A stretch of DNA of 37,490 nt from Chloroflexota bacterium (lineage in GTDB: Bacteria; Chloroflexota; Dehalococcoidia; SZUA-161). The notes beneath the pieces were generated by a model. It saw only the letters and a list, made by a program, of their open reading frames with translations, made no database searches and was not told where the DNA came from. The translations under genes were made by a program, and so were the position numbers. This document shows, piece after piece, positions 12,379 to 18,766 of the stretch. Positions within the stretch are counted from its first letter, which is position 1. Every line of letters begins with the position of its first letter. The stretch spans positions 1 to 37,490 of the forward strand of contig JAJYLC010000013.1 in assembly GCA_021787935.1 (NCBI GenBank), in the 5' to 3' direction.

Positions 12379-12821
12379 ATGTAGATGAGGTCGAGATTCT
12401 GCTGGTAGAGGACAGTCCCCGGGATGCCGAGCTGACCATCAGGGCGCTCAAGGAACGCAAGCTGGCTAACAAGCTGTTTCATGCCAAGGATGGAGCCGAA
12501 GCCCTGGACTTCATCTTCGGCGCCGGTAAGTTCTCCAAACGGGGAGCCGATAAACAACCGAAAGTGATCTTGCTGGATTTGAAACTGCCCAAGGTGGACG
12601 GCCTCGAAGTGCTTCGCAGGATCAAAGACGATGAAATGACCAAGATGATCCCCGTCATCGTTCTTACATCCTCTACGGAAGAGAAGGACGTAGTGACAAG
12701 CTACAAGCTCGGCGTGAACAGTTATATCACCAAGCCGGTTGATTTTGACAAGTTCGCGGACGCCGTAGCGCAATTGGGTCTGTACTGGCTGCTGCTGAAC
12801 AGGCCGCCCAGCAATCACTAA
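12375..12821 (+). CDS. Single-domain response regulator (Rcp1-like)
   Basis: A 148-residue receiver domain with no output domain. The acidic pair Glu12-Asp13 lies in [13 protein letters not shown] and the phospho-acceptor is Asp68 in [12 protein letters not shown]. The conserved Thr/Ser (VLTSS) and Lys (ITKPVD) switch residues are present. The insertion before the phosphorylation site and the DSPRDAELT start resemble the Rcp1 family of regulators that pair with phytochrome-like and multi-PAS kinases. It overlaps the kinase gene by four bases (ATGA), so translation is coupled and the two are very likely cognate. With no DNA-binding domain it probably acts as a phosphate shuttle or through protein contacts. 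Confidence 0.94.
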   Translation: MNVDEVEILLVEDSPRDAELTIRALKERKLANKLFHAKDGAEALDFIFGAGKFSKRGADKQPKVILLDLKLPKVDGLEVLRRIKDDEMTKMIPVIVLTSSTEEKDVVTSYKLGVNSYITKPVDFDKFADAVAQLGLYWLLLNRPPSNH

Positions 12822-12873
12822 ACTCAGCTATTCAGCTATACTAAGCTATCGGTGGTGTTGCCAGGGAGGGGAA

Positions 12874-14475
12874 ATGCCATTCAGTGCCTCTGAAGACAGT
12901 GGGCTTCGCATTCTGATATTGGAAGATGTTGCTACCGATGCCGAGCTGATGGAGCGCGAGCTTCGCGACAGCGGGCTAACCTTTTCCTCTAAGCGTGTGA
13001 AGACACGAGAGGCCTTTCTCAAGCAGCTCGAGGAATTTGCGCCCTCTGTTGTCCTGGCGGATTATACCCTTCCGGGCTTCGATGGTATGTCGGCCCTCGC
13101 CATCGTACGTCAGTGGAACCCTGATATACCCTTCATCTTTGTCTCGGGCACTATCGGTGAGGAGCGTGCTGTTGAGGCCCTTAAGAAGGGTGCTACAGAT
13201 TACGTCATCAAGGATAGTCTGTCTCGGCTGGGGCCCACTGTGCATCGCGCCTTGCAGGAGGTTGAGGAGAAGATTGCACTCAAGAAGGCAGAAGTGGAGC
13301 TGACGAAGTACCGGGAGCACCTGGAGCATATTGTCGAGCTGCGGACTTCTGAATTGGAGAGGGTCAATAGAGAGCTCCAAGATGATATCGGTGAGCGCAA
13401 GAGAGCTGAGGAGGCTCTACTACGAGAAAGAAATATGTTAATGACCATGCTGGAAACGATGAAAGACGGCGTTTTCATCGTTAGCCCGCAATATGATGTT
13501 GAATATATTAATCCGGCTCTGGTGGAAGAGCTCGGCCCTCTCAAGAAAAAGAGGTGCTACGAGTACTTTCACGACAGGCAAGCCCCCTGCCCCTGGTGCA
13601 GGAATGAAGAGATTTTTGCCGGAACGACAGTTCGTTATGAGTGGACCTCCTATAAGACTAAAAAGACTTATGACCTTGTCAGCACAGTAATGCATAACCC
13701 CGACGGCACAATGTCCAAGCTGGAGATATTTCGTGATATCACCGAGCGCAAGGACCTGGAGAAACTGAAAGATGAATTCGTTGGCCTGGTCTCCCATGAG
13801 CTGCGCAGTCCCTTAACGGTAATCACCGGTGGGATATATACAGTGCTAAGCGAGTGGAAAAGGTTAACTGAACGAGACAGGCGCCAGCTTCTGCAAGATG
13901 CTGCAGTGGAAGCTGACTCGCTATCGCGCATACTGGACAACCTCCTCGACCTTTCTCGTGCTCAGGCAGGCAAATTATCGCTTTACCCGGAACCTCTGGA
14001 TATGAATAAACTGGTGCGCAATACTGCCAAAAAGATAAAGGTGATAGCGCCGGAGCATTACATTCGTGTGCATTTTCCCAAGAATCTTTCACCGGTGACA
14101 GCCGACCGGGTAAAGGTGGAGCGCATCCTGTACAATCTCATGCATAATGCGGTTAAATACTCACCAGCCAAGAGCAACGTAGAGATCTTCGCCGTGCAAG
14201 GGGAACAGTTTCTCACGGTCTGTGTTAAGGACCACGGCGCAGGGATTTCTGATGACGATCAAGCAAAGCTGTTTCAACCTTTCCAGAGGCTTGATAAGGA
14301 CGGGTCTACCAGCACTAGGGGAACGGGACTGGGTCTTCTGGTATGCCGCAGGCTGGTGGAAGTACATGGCGGCCATATCTGGGTGGAGTCAAAACTTGGT
14401 GAAGGGTCTACTTTCTTCTTTACCCTGCCTTTACAGGGTAAAGAAGAAAGTACCACGAACGATTTTCTGCGTTGA
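12874..14475 (+). CDS. Hybrid receiver-PAS-histidine kinase
   Basis: A 533-residue signalling protein that begins with a receiver domain (about 10-130; phospho-acceptor Asp63 in VLADYTLPGFDG). A coiled-coil linker ending in [10 protein letters not shown] leads to a PAS-like domain (about 190-290) holding Cys228, Cys239 and Cys242 in the pattern RCYEYFHDRQAPCPWC. A HisKA domain follows with His308 (LVSHELRSPL), then a HATPase domain (LYNLMHNAVKYS, then DHGAGIS and GTGLGL). It starts 52 bases after the single-domain regulator behind a GGGAGGGG ribosome-binding site, so it is probably in the same operon. The N-terminal receiver suggests it takes phosphate from, or is gated by, the upstream pair. 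The last codons form a long hairpin in the DNA. Confidence 0.93.
   Translation: MPFSASEDSGLRILILEDVATDAELMERELRDSGLTFSSKRVKTREAFLKQLEEFAPSVVLADYTLPGFDGMSALAIVRQWNPDIPFIFVSGTIGEERAVEALKKGATDYVIKDSLSRLGPTVHRALQEVEEKIALKKAEVELTKYREHLEHIVELRTSELERVNRELQDDIGERKRAEEALLRERNMLMTMLETMKDGVFIVSPQYDVEYINPALVEELGPLKKKRCYEYFHDRQAPCPWCRNEEIFAGTTVRYEWTSYKTKKTYDLVSTVMHNPDGTMSKLEIFRDITERKDLEKLKDEFVGLVSHELRSPLTVITGGIYTVLSEWKRLTERDRRQLLQDAAVEADSLSRILDNLLDLSRAQAGKLSLYPEPLDMNKLVRNTAKKIKVIAPEHYIRVHFPKNLSPVTADRVKVERILYNLMHNAVKYSPAKSNVEIFAVQGEQFLTVCVKDHGAGISDDDQAKLFQPFQRLDKDGSTSTRGTGLGLLVCRRLVEVHGGHIWVESKLGEGSTFFFTLPLQGKEESTTNDFLR
14409..14452 (+). repeat. Perfect 19-bp hairpin inside the 3' end of the hybrid kinase gene
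   Basis: Bases 14409-14427 are the exact reverse complement of 14434-14452, with a six-base loop (14428-14433). The stem is part of the coding sequence for the last kinase strand and the following residues, and lies 23 bases before the end of the gene. No T-run follows, so it is not a textbook intrinsic terminator in either direction. It may end or stabilise the operon message, or be a short inverted duplication. Confidence 0.85.
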
Positions 14476-14580
14476 TGTAGCGGCCTGAATAATCAGCAAT
14501 TCGGCTCAACCCTCTTGTAATTATCTTCTAAATAGCTTACGTATGGTGTCGTTGTCATTACTGTGAAAATAAACCTTTTT

Positions 14581-14633
14581 CCGTTCGTCCTGAGCCTTGT
14601 CCTGAGCTTGACGAAGGGCTCACCACGAACGGG
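14581..14633. repeat. Dispersed intergenic palindromic repeat
   Basis: CCGTTCGT at 14581-14588 pairs with ACGAACGG at 14625-14632, and GAGCC inside the left arm pairs with GGCTC inside the right arm. The inner part reads TGAGCTTGACGAAGGGCTC. This type of sequence is familiar as a scattered REP-like element in many bacterial genomes. It lies between two convergent genes and could serve as a shared transcript end. Confidence 0.6.
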
Positions 14634-14647
14634 GACACCTCCTATTT

Positions 14648-16054
14648 TCATTCTCTGCGATGTCGCTGTAAAGCGGCTGGAAGATTCTTTATACTGCATC
14701 CAGGGTTCAATATGCCATTGGGGTCGAAGACCTGTTTGATGCCTCTCATCAGCTCCATAGTCTTCTTATCGAGAAAGATGTCGACATCGGCGATTCTAAT
14801 CTTACCCAGTCCGTGCTCACCGGTCATTACTCCGCCCAGCTTTAAAGCTTCTCTGTAAATCTCCCTTTTCGCCTTTTTAAGGTTGCCTTCTTTGTCTTCT
14901 GCCATGTCTTTCATCAATGTCGGATGCAGGTTGCCGTCCCCGGCGTGTCCCACCAGAGGAATGACCGTATTGAACTTGCTGGCAATCCTATCTATAGCAT
15001 CCATGAGTTTACCCAGGCTGGCCGGGGGCACGGCTATATCCAGCGCATCTGCTATTAAGTTGCGCTTCAAAGCGGAGTAGATATTGCTCCTAATCTTGAG
15101 TACCTTCTCCTGCTCTTTTCTGGTTATGCCGATCAGGGGCTCCAGCCCGTTGTACTTAGTGCATATCTCGGAGATGCTCATACATTGTGAGCGTACATCC
15201 TCCTCGCTCTGCCCCTCGACTATAACCATTAGATACGCCACCCCGACCTTGCAGGGCCATTCCAGTCCCAGGTTTTCAGCCGAGACCTCGACCGAGAGAC
15301 GGTCCATGTACTCTATGGTCAGGGGGATGAACCCGCTCTGCAGTATTTGCGGCACGGTGTTGATGGCGTCGTGGTGGTTATTGTAAGGTATGATCATGGT
15401 GGCGCTGTCAGCGACCCTGGGGAATAATCGCAGGATTACCCTGGTTACTACGGCCAGCGTACCCTCGCTGCCTATTATCAGGTGCATCAGGTCATAACCG
15501 GTGTTGTTCTTAAGCAGTTCACCGCCTAGCTTAAGCACCTCGCCCGTGGGCAAGACAGCCTCTATTCCCTTTACATAGTTCCTCATCACGCCATATTTCA
15601 AGGCGCGCGACCCGCCGGCGTTGCAGGCCACAAGACCGCCCACCTGTGCGCTCTCATCGCCGGGATGCGGCGGGAAGAACAAGCCTTGTTCCTCCACTTT
15701 CTCCACCAACTCCTTAAGCGTCACCCCGGCCTCGGCGATTGCCATCAGGTTATCCCTGTCTATTTCGATGCCTTTCAGTCTTTCCAGCGACAGGATAATG
15801 CCGTTCTGCGTAGGGATAGCGCCGCCGCACAGGCCTGTTCCGCCCCCTCTGGGGAAAACGGGAATTTTATCGCGGTTGGCCAGCTTTAGAATCTTGCTCA
15901 CCTCACGGGAGTTGGCTGGCTTCACCAAAACAAGTTCGGTCGCTGGTTTCGGTTTTACAGGCGTGGCAGTTTCATCCGTCAGATAGTCTATCATCCGCTC
16001 CTTATCTGTAATCACCCAGCGCTGTCCCACAATATTTTTTAATTTTTCAATCAT
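14648..16054 (-). CDS. FAD-linked oxidase, GlcD/D-lactate dehydrogenase type
   Basis: A 468-residue flavoprotein of the VAO/PCMH superfamily, resembling the glycolate oxidase GlcD subunit and D-2-hydroxyacid dehydrogenases. The FAD pyrophosphate loop is PRGGGTGLCGGA (about 68-80), followed by GGLVACNAGGSRALKYG and GSEGTLAVVT. The C-terminal cap carries GHAGDGNLHP and GVMTGEHGLGK, typical of the active site. It would oxidise a 2-hydroxyacid such as D-lactate or glycolate and pass electrons to a partner. No partner iron-sulfur subunit (GlcF) or permease is adjacent, so the electron acceptor is unknown. AGAGGAA precedes the ATG. A TATAAT-like -10 box lies on the minus strand at 16090-16095, without a clear -35. 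It is convergent with the kinase operon. Confidence 0.92.
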   Translation of the reverse strand: MIEKLKNIVGQRWVITDKERMIDYLTDETATPVKPKPATELVLVKPANSREVSKILKLANRDKIPVFPRGGGTGLCGGAIPTQNGIILSLERLKGIEIDRDNLMAIAEAGVTLKELVEKVEEQGLFFPPHPGDESAQVGGLVACNAGGSRALKYGVMRNYVKGIEAVLPTGEVLKLGGELLKNNTGYDLMHLIIGSEGTLAVVTRVILRLFPRVADSATMIIPYNNHHDAINTVPQILQSGFIPLTIEYMDRLSVEVSAENLGLEWPCKVGVAYLMVIVEGQSEEDVRSQCMSISEICTKYNGLEPLIGITRKEQEKVLKIRSNIYSALKRNLIADALDIAVPPASLGKLMDAIDRIASKFNTVIPLVGHAGDGNLHPTLMKDMAEDKEGNLKKAKREIYREALKLGGVMTGEHGLGKIRIADVDIFLDKKTMELMRGIKQVFDPNGILNPGCSIKNLPAALQRHRRE

Positions 16055-16117
16055 CTGACGAGTTCCTCTACCGTATACAATGGATACTGATTATATTCTA
16101 CCATCGCGGTCAAAAAA

Positions 16118-16145
16118 GTAGGGGCGCAAGGCCCTGCGCCCCTAC
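16118..16145. repeat. GTAGGGGCG-type palindromic repeat
   Basis: GTAGGGGCGCA at 16118-16128 pairs perfectly with TGCGCCCCTAC at 16135-16145 around a six-base loop. A related element with an 8-bp stem (16206-16213 with 16217-16224) lies 60 bases downstream. Both sit outside the left copy of the 47-bp inverted repeat. Confidence 0.75.
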
Positions 16146-16239
16146 GCCAGAGCCTGCCACCAGCACAATACGAAAAATCGACGAGGTAGATTCAAAAAAT
16201 GTAGGGGCGACCCGTCGGGTCGCCCTCGTGTCTCGGCCC

Positions 16240-16286
16240 ATTCCTCTCCCTTGACGGGAGAGGCTAGGTGAGGGTGAAACGCCACT
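16240..16286 (+). repeat. Left copy of a perfect 47-bp inverted repeat
   Basis: This sequence is identical, base for base, to the reverse complement of 18113-18159. It contains an internal hairpin (CCTCTCCC pairing with GGGAGAGG). The pair brackets about 1.8 kb carrying two accessory genes. The core resembles scattered REP-type sequences, so the symmetry may reflect two repeat insertions rather than the ends of a transposon. Confidence 0.9.
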
Positions 16287-16503
16287 TCTTCAATTTCGGC
16301 TATATTTAGAATATAGTTCTCATGCTGTCAAGGGGGAAGATGTCGCTGGGGGGACGGCTCCGCAAAGGGCGTAGAGAAGGGTTTCATAACAGGTTTGGGG
16401 AATTCGTTTATGACAGAGAACGCGGTGAAAGGATTTACAATGGTCTCCGAATCTGGAGGTAAATTGCTCAAGACTATTTCTTTCTGAAACTGGACGCATG
16501 TTG

Positions 16504-16509
16504 TATAAT
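16504..16509 (+). promoter_or_regulatory. Candidate -10 box for the EVE-nuclease gene
   Basis: A perfect TATAAT lies in AT-rich DNA about 75 bases upstream of the gene. The -35 region at the right spacing (TTTCTG) is poor, so this is a tentative promoter. Confidence 0.4.
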
Positions 16510-16582
16510 GTCTGCAACAAATTTTCTCACAGGAACATAAATAATCATTGAAATGCATTTGCTGAGAGGTGGTTGAATAATC

Positions 16583-17569
16583 ATGGGATATCATATTTTT
16601 CTTGCCGGAGAAAGCAGCTTCGATACTTGTATCGAAAGAGGAATTTATGGAGGTACCGAGTCTAAAGGTTCTCCTAAGTCAGAGCAATTGAATGCAGAGG
16701 TCGTTTCGAGCTTTTCGGGGATTAAAGAAGGAGACTTGGTGCTTTTTTACGTCAAGAATAAAGGCGTCTACGGCTTGTGGAAAGTGACCTCCAAACCATT
16801 CTATGATACTACTCCTATTTGGAAGGATCCAGACCAAACGTTTCCTTTCAGAGTATGCTTTGAACCCATAATAAGGAGGTTCCCTTCCCCTATCGCGATG
16901 GCTGATATTCATGATCTTAGAGATAGAGGAAAAATCTGGACTTTCGACCTCGGAGCTATGACAAGGAAAAACCATCATCCTATAACTACTGATGAAGGAA
17001 AAGAGTTTATACGTCTGCTTCTTAGAAATAATCCCATTTTTACGGAGACTGATGCAACACCTAAGCCTTATGTGCCATCTGAGAGGAAACCTTTGCCTTT
17101 TAGTCTTGAAAGCGATAAGCAAGGTCGTTTGAGGCTTGAGGGATACCTTAATGCTTGGTTCACGCGAGCTTTTGCAGCAGGGAAATTGAAGGAGCTGATT
17201 GGTGAGTACCGGGACTATTTAAATTACGTGCCTACTTCGTTCAACAAGGTGATGGATATATTTCTCACTCATGTAACAACGATAGATTCAGTTGATATAC
17301 TGCATAAATTCACTTGTATGGAGTTGAAAACGGGAAATGCCACCGAAGACGATCTTAACCAGATCATAAAATATGAAAATTGGCTGATTCGAAGGCTTGC
17401 TGACGGAGATTCGGAGATGGTTCAGAGTATATTGGTAGGATTTGACTTTGACGATAAGGTGCTTGAATATCAAAGGAAAAGGAAGATGATAGAGGAAAGA
17501 AGGGTTAGGCTCATCAAATATAGAATTAATCCCCAGAAGACTGATTTGCTTCTGGAAGAAATCGTATAG
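16583..17569 (+). CDS. EVE/PUA-like domain fused to a PD-(D/E)XK-like nuclease
   Basis: A 328-residue protein that I read as two domains. The N-terminal part (about 1-150: YHIFLAGESSFDTC, then IKEGDLVLFYVKNKGVYGLWKV, then PFRVCFEP) has the pattern of the EVE/PUA-like fold, which in known families binds modified bases. The C-terminal part (about 190-328) resembles the NucS/DUF91 group of PD-(D/E)XK nucleases: Asp235 or Asp238, then Glu247-x-Lys249 in CMELKTGNA, then Gln260, Tyr264 and Trp267 in the following helix. That combination suggests an enzyme that cuts DNA carrying modified bases, possibly an antiphage function, but this is inference. The codon use is AT-rich compared with neighbours, and the gene sits between 47-bp inverted repeats, which points to horizontal acquisition. 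A GAGAGGTGG ribosome-binding site precedes the ATG. Confidence 0.65.
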   Translation: MGYHIFLAGESSFDTCIERGIYGGTESKGSPKSEQLNAEVVSSFSGIKEGDLVLFYVKNKGVYGLWKVTSKPFYDTTPIWKDPDQTFPFRVCFEPIIRRFPSPIAMADIHDLRDRGKIWTFDLGAMTRKNHHPITTDEGKEFIRLLLRNNPIFTETDATPKPYVPSERKPLPFSLESDKQGRLRLEGYLNAWFTRAFAAGKLKELIGEYRDYLNYVPTSFNKVMDIFLTHVTTIDSVDILHKFTCMELKTGNATEDDLNQIIKYENWLIRRLADGDSEMVQSILVGFDFDDKVLEYQRKRKMIEERRVRLIKYRINPQKTDLLLEEIV

Positions 17570-17695
17570 TTAGGCTCCACATATTGAAATTATGCTTTTG
17601 TGTACAGACGTCACTTTGGTTACACGTGCACTGCCCAAGTCTTTGATTCCAGTGCGAGTTGGCTTCTAAATATCGAGTATAGGGGGCAATGACAG

Positions 17696-17935
17696 ATGCG
17701 AGTTTACGTAGTGTCGGAACATGCTTTGGAGGAAGCAAGGAAAGGTGAAAACGGTCACTTTTCACTTAGTGGTGAACCAAAGTGTGGTGAATGCAACTGG
17801 GAACAAAGTCGGCTATTCGTTTTGGCTTGCTCTCAAAAGGAAGCAGATGCGCTCTATCTGTCAGGCGATGCCGGTCTTTGTGGAGAGTGCTTTGCAGAGT
17901 TTCTGCAAGAAGAAAATTATAAGATAAGCCGTTAA
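17696..17935 (+). CDS. Small hypothetical protein with two CxxC motifs
   Basis: A 79-residue protein I do not recognise. It carries CGEC (residues 30-33) and CGEC again (about 62-65), separated by about 30 residues, as in small zinc ribbons. A GGGGG run precedes the ATG at a plausible distance. It lies 126 bases after the EVE-nuclease gene, on the same strand and inside the same inverted-repeat island, so it may be a partner protein or simply fellow cargo. Some alternative frames here are also open, so its reality is likely but not certain. Confidence 0.5.
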   Translation: MRVYVVSEHALEEARKGENGHFSLSGEPKCGECNWEQSRLFVLACSQKEADALYLSGDAGLCGECFAEFLQEENYKISR

Positions 17936-18330
17936 TCTATTATGCGTGAGGATTTCCAAAAAATTTAAAGACGAAGGGGCACTGGCCGCTCGCCCCTACA
18001 TTGGGACAGGCTAGGGAGCCTGTCCTACGGTCAACTACGCGCGGGCTAAATTCCCCTACCACCTCCCTGGTCTGAGCCAGGGACAAGTTTAAAAAGGTGG
18101 GGCTTGGTGGAGAGTGGCGTTTCACCCTCACCTAGCCTCTCCCGTCAAGGGAGAGGAATAGCCGGGGGTGCCTGGATTCCTGCTTTCGCAGGAATGGCAC
18201 GAAGGGCGCAAGGCCTTGCGCCCCTACATTGCGCATCCCGCATTTACATTTTGCAGTTCGCTGCTCCATTCTTTTTCTGCGTTCTCCGTGGCCTCTGTGG
18301 TGAACCGTTCACCGCGACATTTTCCCCTTG
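17936..18330. repeat. Dense cluster of palindromic repeats
   Basis: This stretch has no gene and at least five palindromes: an imperfect GGGGC/CGCCCC element (17976-17998); a perfect 9-bp stem 18004-18012 with 18017-18025 (AGGG loop); a 7-bp stem 18064-18070 with 18077-18083; the right 47-bp inverted repeat (18113-18159); an 8-bp stem 18176-18183 with 18188-18195 (TTTC loop); and a 20-base perfect palindrome at 18204-18223. The segment 18277-18312 resembles another scattered intergenic sequence (CTCCGTGGCCTCTGTGGTGA). Such clusters are usually accumulated REP- or MITE-like insertions. Confidence 0.75.
18113..18159 (-). repeat. Right copy of the perfect 47-bp inverted repeat
   Basis: Exact reverse complement of 16240-16286, with identity ending abruptly at both edges. 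Together the copies bound the EVE-nuclease island. No direct target-site duplication is evident next to them. Confidence 0.9.
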
Positions 18331-18357
18331 ACAGATTAAGAACTTATGTTCTATTAT
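18328..18357 (+). promoter_or_regulatory. Probable sigma-70 promoter for valS
   Basis: A perfect TTGACA at 18328-18333 is followed after 18 bases by TATTAT at 18352-18357 (five of six). Transcription would begin near 18364, giving a leader of about 400 bases before valS. Confidence 0.7.
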
Positions 18358-18363
18358 TGCCCC

Positions 18364-18766
18364 GTATTTATAAATATCCCTAGCGTAAACCGGGGGTTCT
18401 TGCCGGAACGCCCGGTTATGAGCCAGCTTGAGGCTGATGGCCGGCTGACTCGGTAAAGTTTTGACTTTACTGATAAAGTGAATAAGAGGGGTTGCGTCGC
18501 GGGAATCGTTTTGGGGAAATCGTTCCTCAACATAGGGATGTTTTTTACTCGGGCAGTCCCCAAGCATTCAGCCGAAGCTGAATGCAGCGTGCGTAGTCCG
18601 GCGAGCCGGGGCCCCGAAAATTTTGAAATGTCCAAATTCCAATATCGGGCCGTGCTATACCCAAAACCTGCTGTTTCAGTCTGCTGAAGGGTGTCCGCTT
18701 TGACGGCGAAGCGAAGCTAAGGTAAAATGAGGGACGGCATTTGTAAATCGAGAGGTCTTTTGTAAG
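18364..18766 (+). promoter_or_regulatory. Long structured leader of valS
   Basis: Downstream of the promoter are three strong hairpins: 18388-18394 with 18411-18417, extended by a nested 4-bp stem; 18453-18459 with 18464-18470; and 18564-18572 with 18577-18585, a perfect 9-bp stem capped by CGAA. Between them, 18502-18508 can pair with 18521-18526 (one bulged T), or 18511-18517 can pair with 18524-18530; these two exclude each other. A short AACAT/ATGTT stem then precedes a T6 run (18529-18546). This layout suggests attenuation-type control of a tRNA synthetase gene. I do not find an intact T-box sequence, so the class is unknown. Confidence 0.45.

Larger units (their letters stand above)
16055..16582. 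other. Repeat-rich gap before the EVE-nuclease gene
   Basis: From left to right this gap holds a possible minus-strand -10 box (16090-16095), two palindromic repeats (16118-16145, 16206-16224), the left 47-bp inverted repeat (16240-16286), and about 230 bases without a recognisable gene. A consensus TATAAT at 16504-16509 sits about 75 bases before the next gene, with only a weak -35 (TTTCTG, 16481-16486). Short reading frames on the minus strand here match no family I recognise. Confidence 0.55.

Noticed and set aside
16320-16594. Short minus-strand frames in the gap before the EVE-nuclease gene
   Set aside because: They match no family, have no ribosome-binding site and overlap the likely promoter of the plus-strand gene.
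17936-18330. CRISPR array in the repeat cluster
   Set aside because: The palindromes are all different and unevenly spaced, with no repeated unit alternating with spacers and no cas genes.
18680-18720. Possible T-box core (AAGGGTGTCCGC) upstream of valS
   Set aside because: The bulge sequence TGGN needed to pair with the tRNA acceptor end is missing, and no convincing terminator/antiterminator pair surrounds it.
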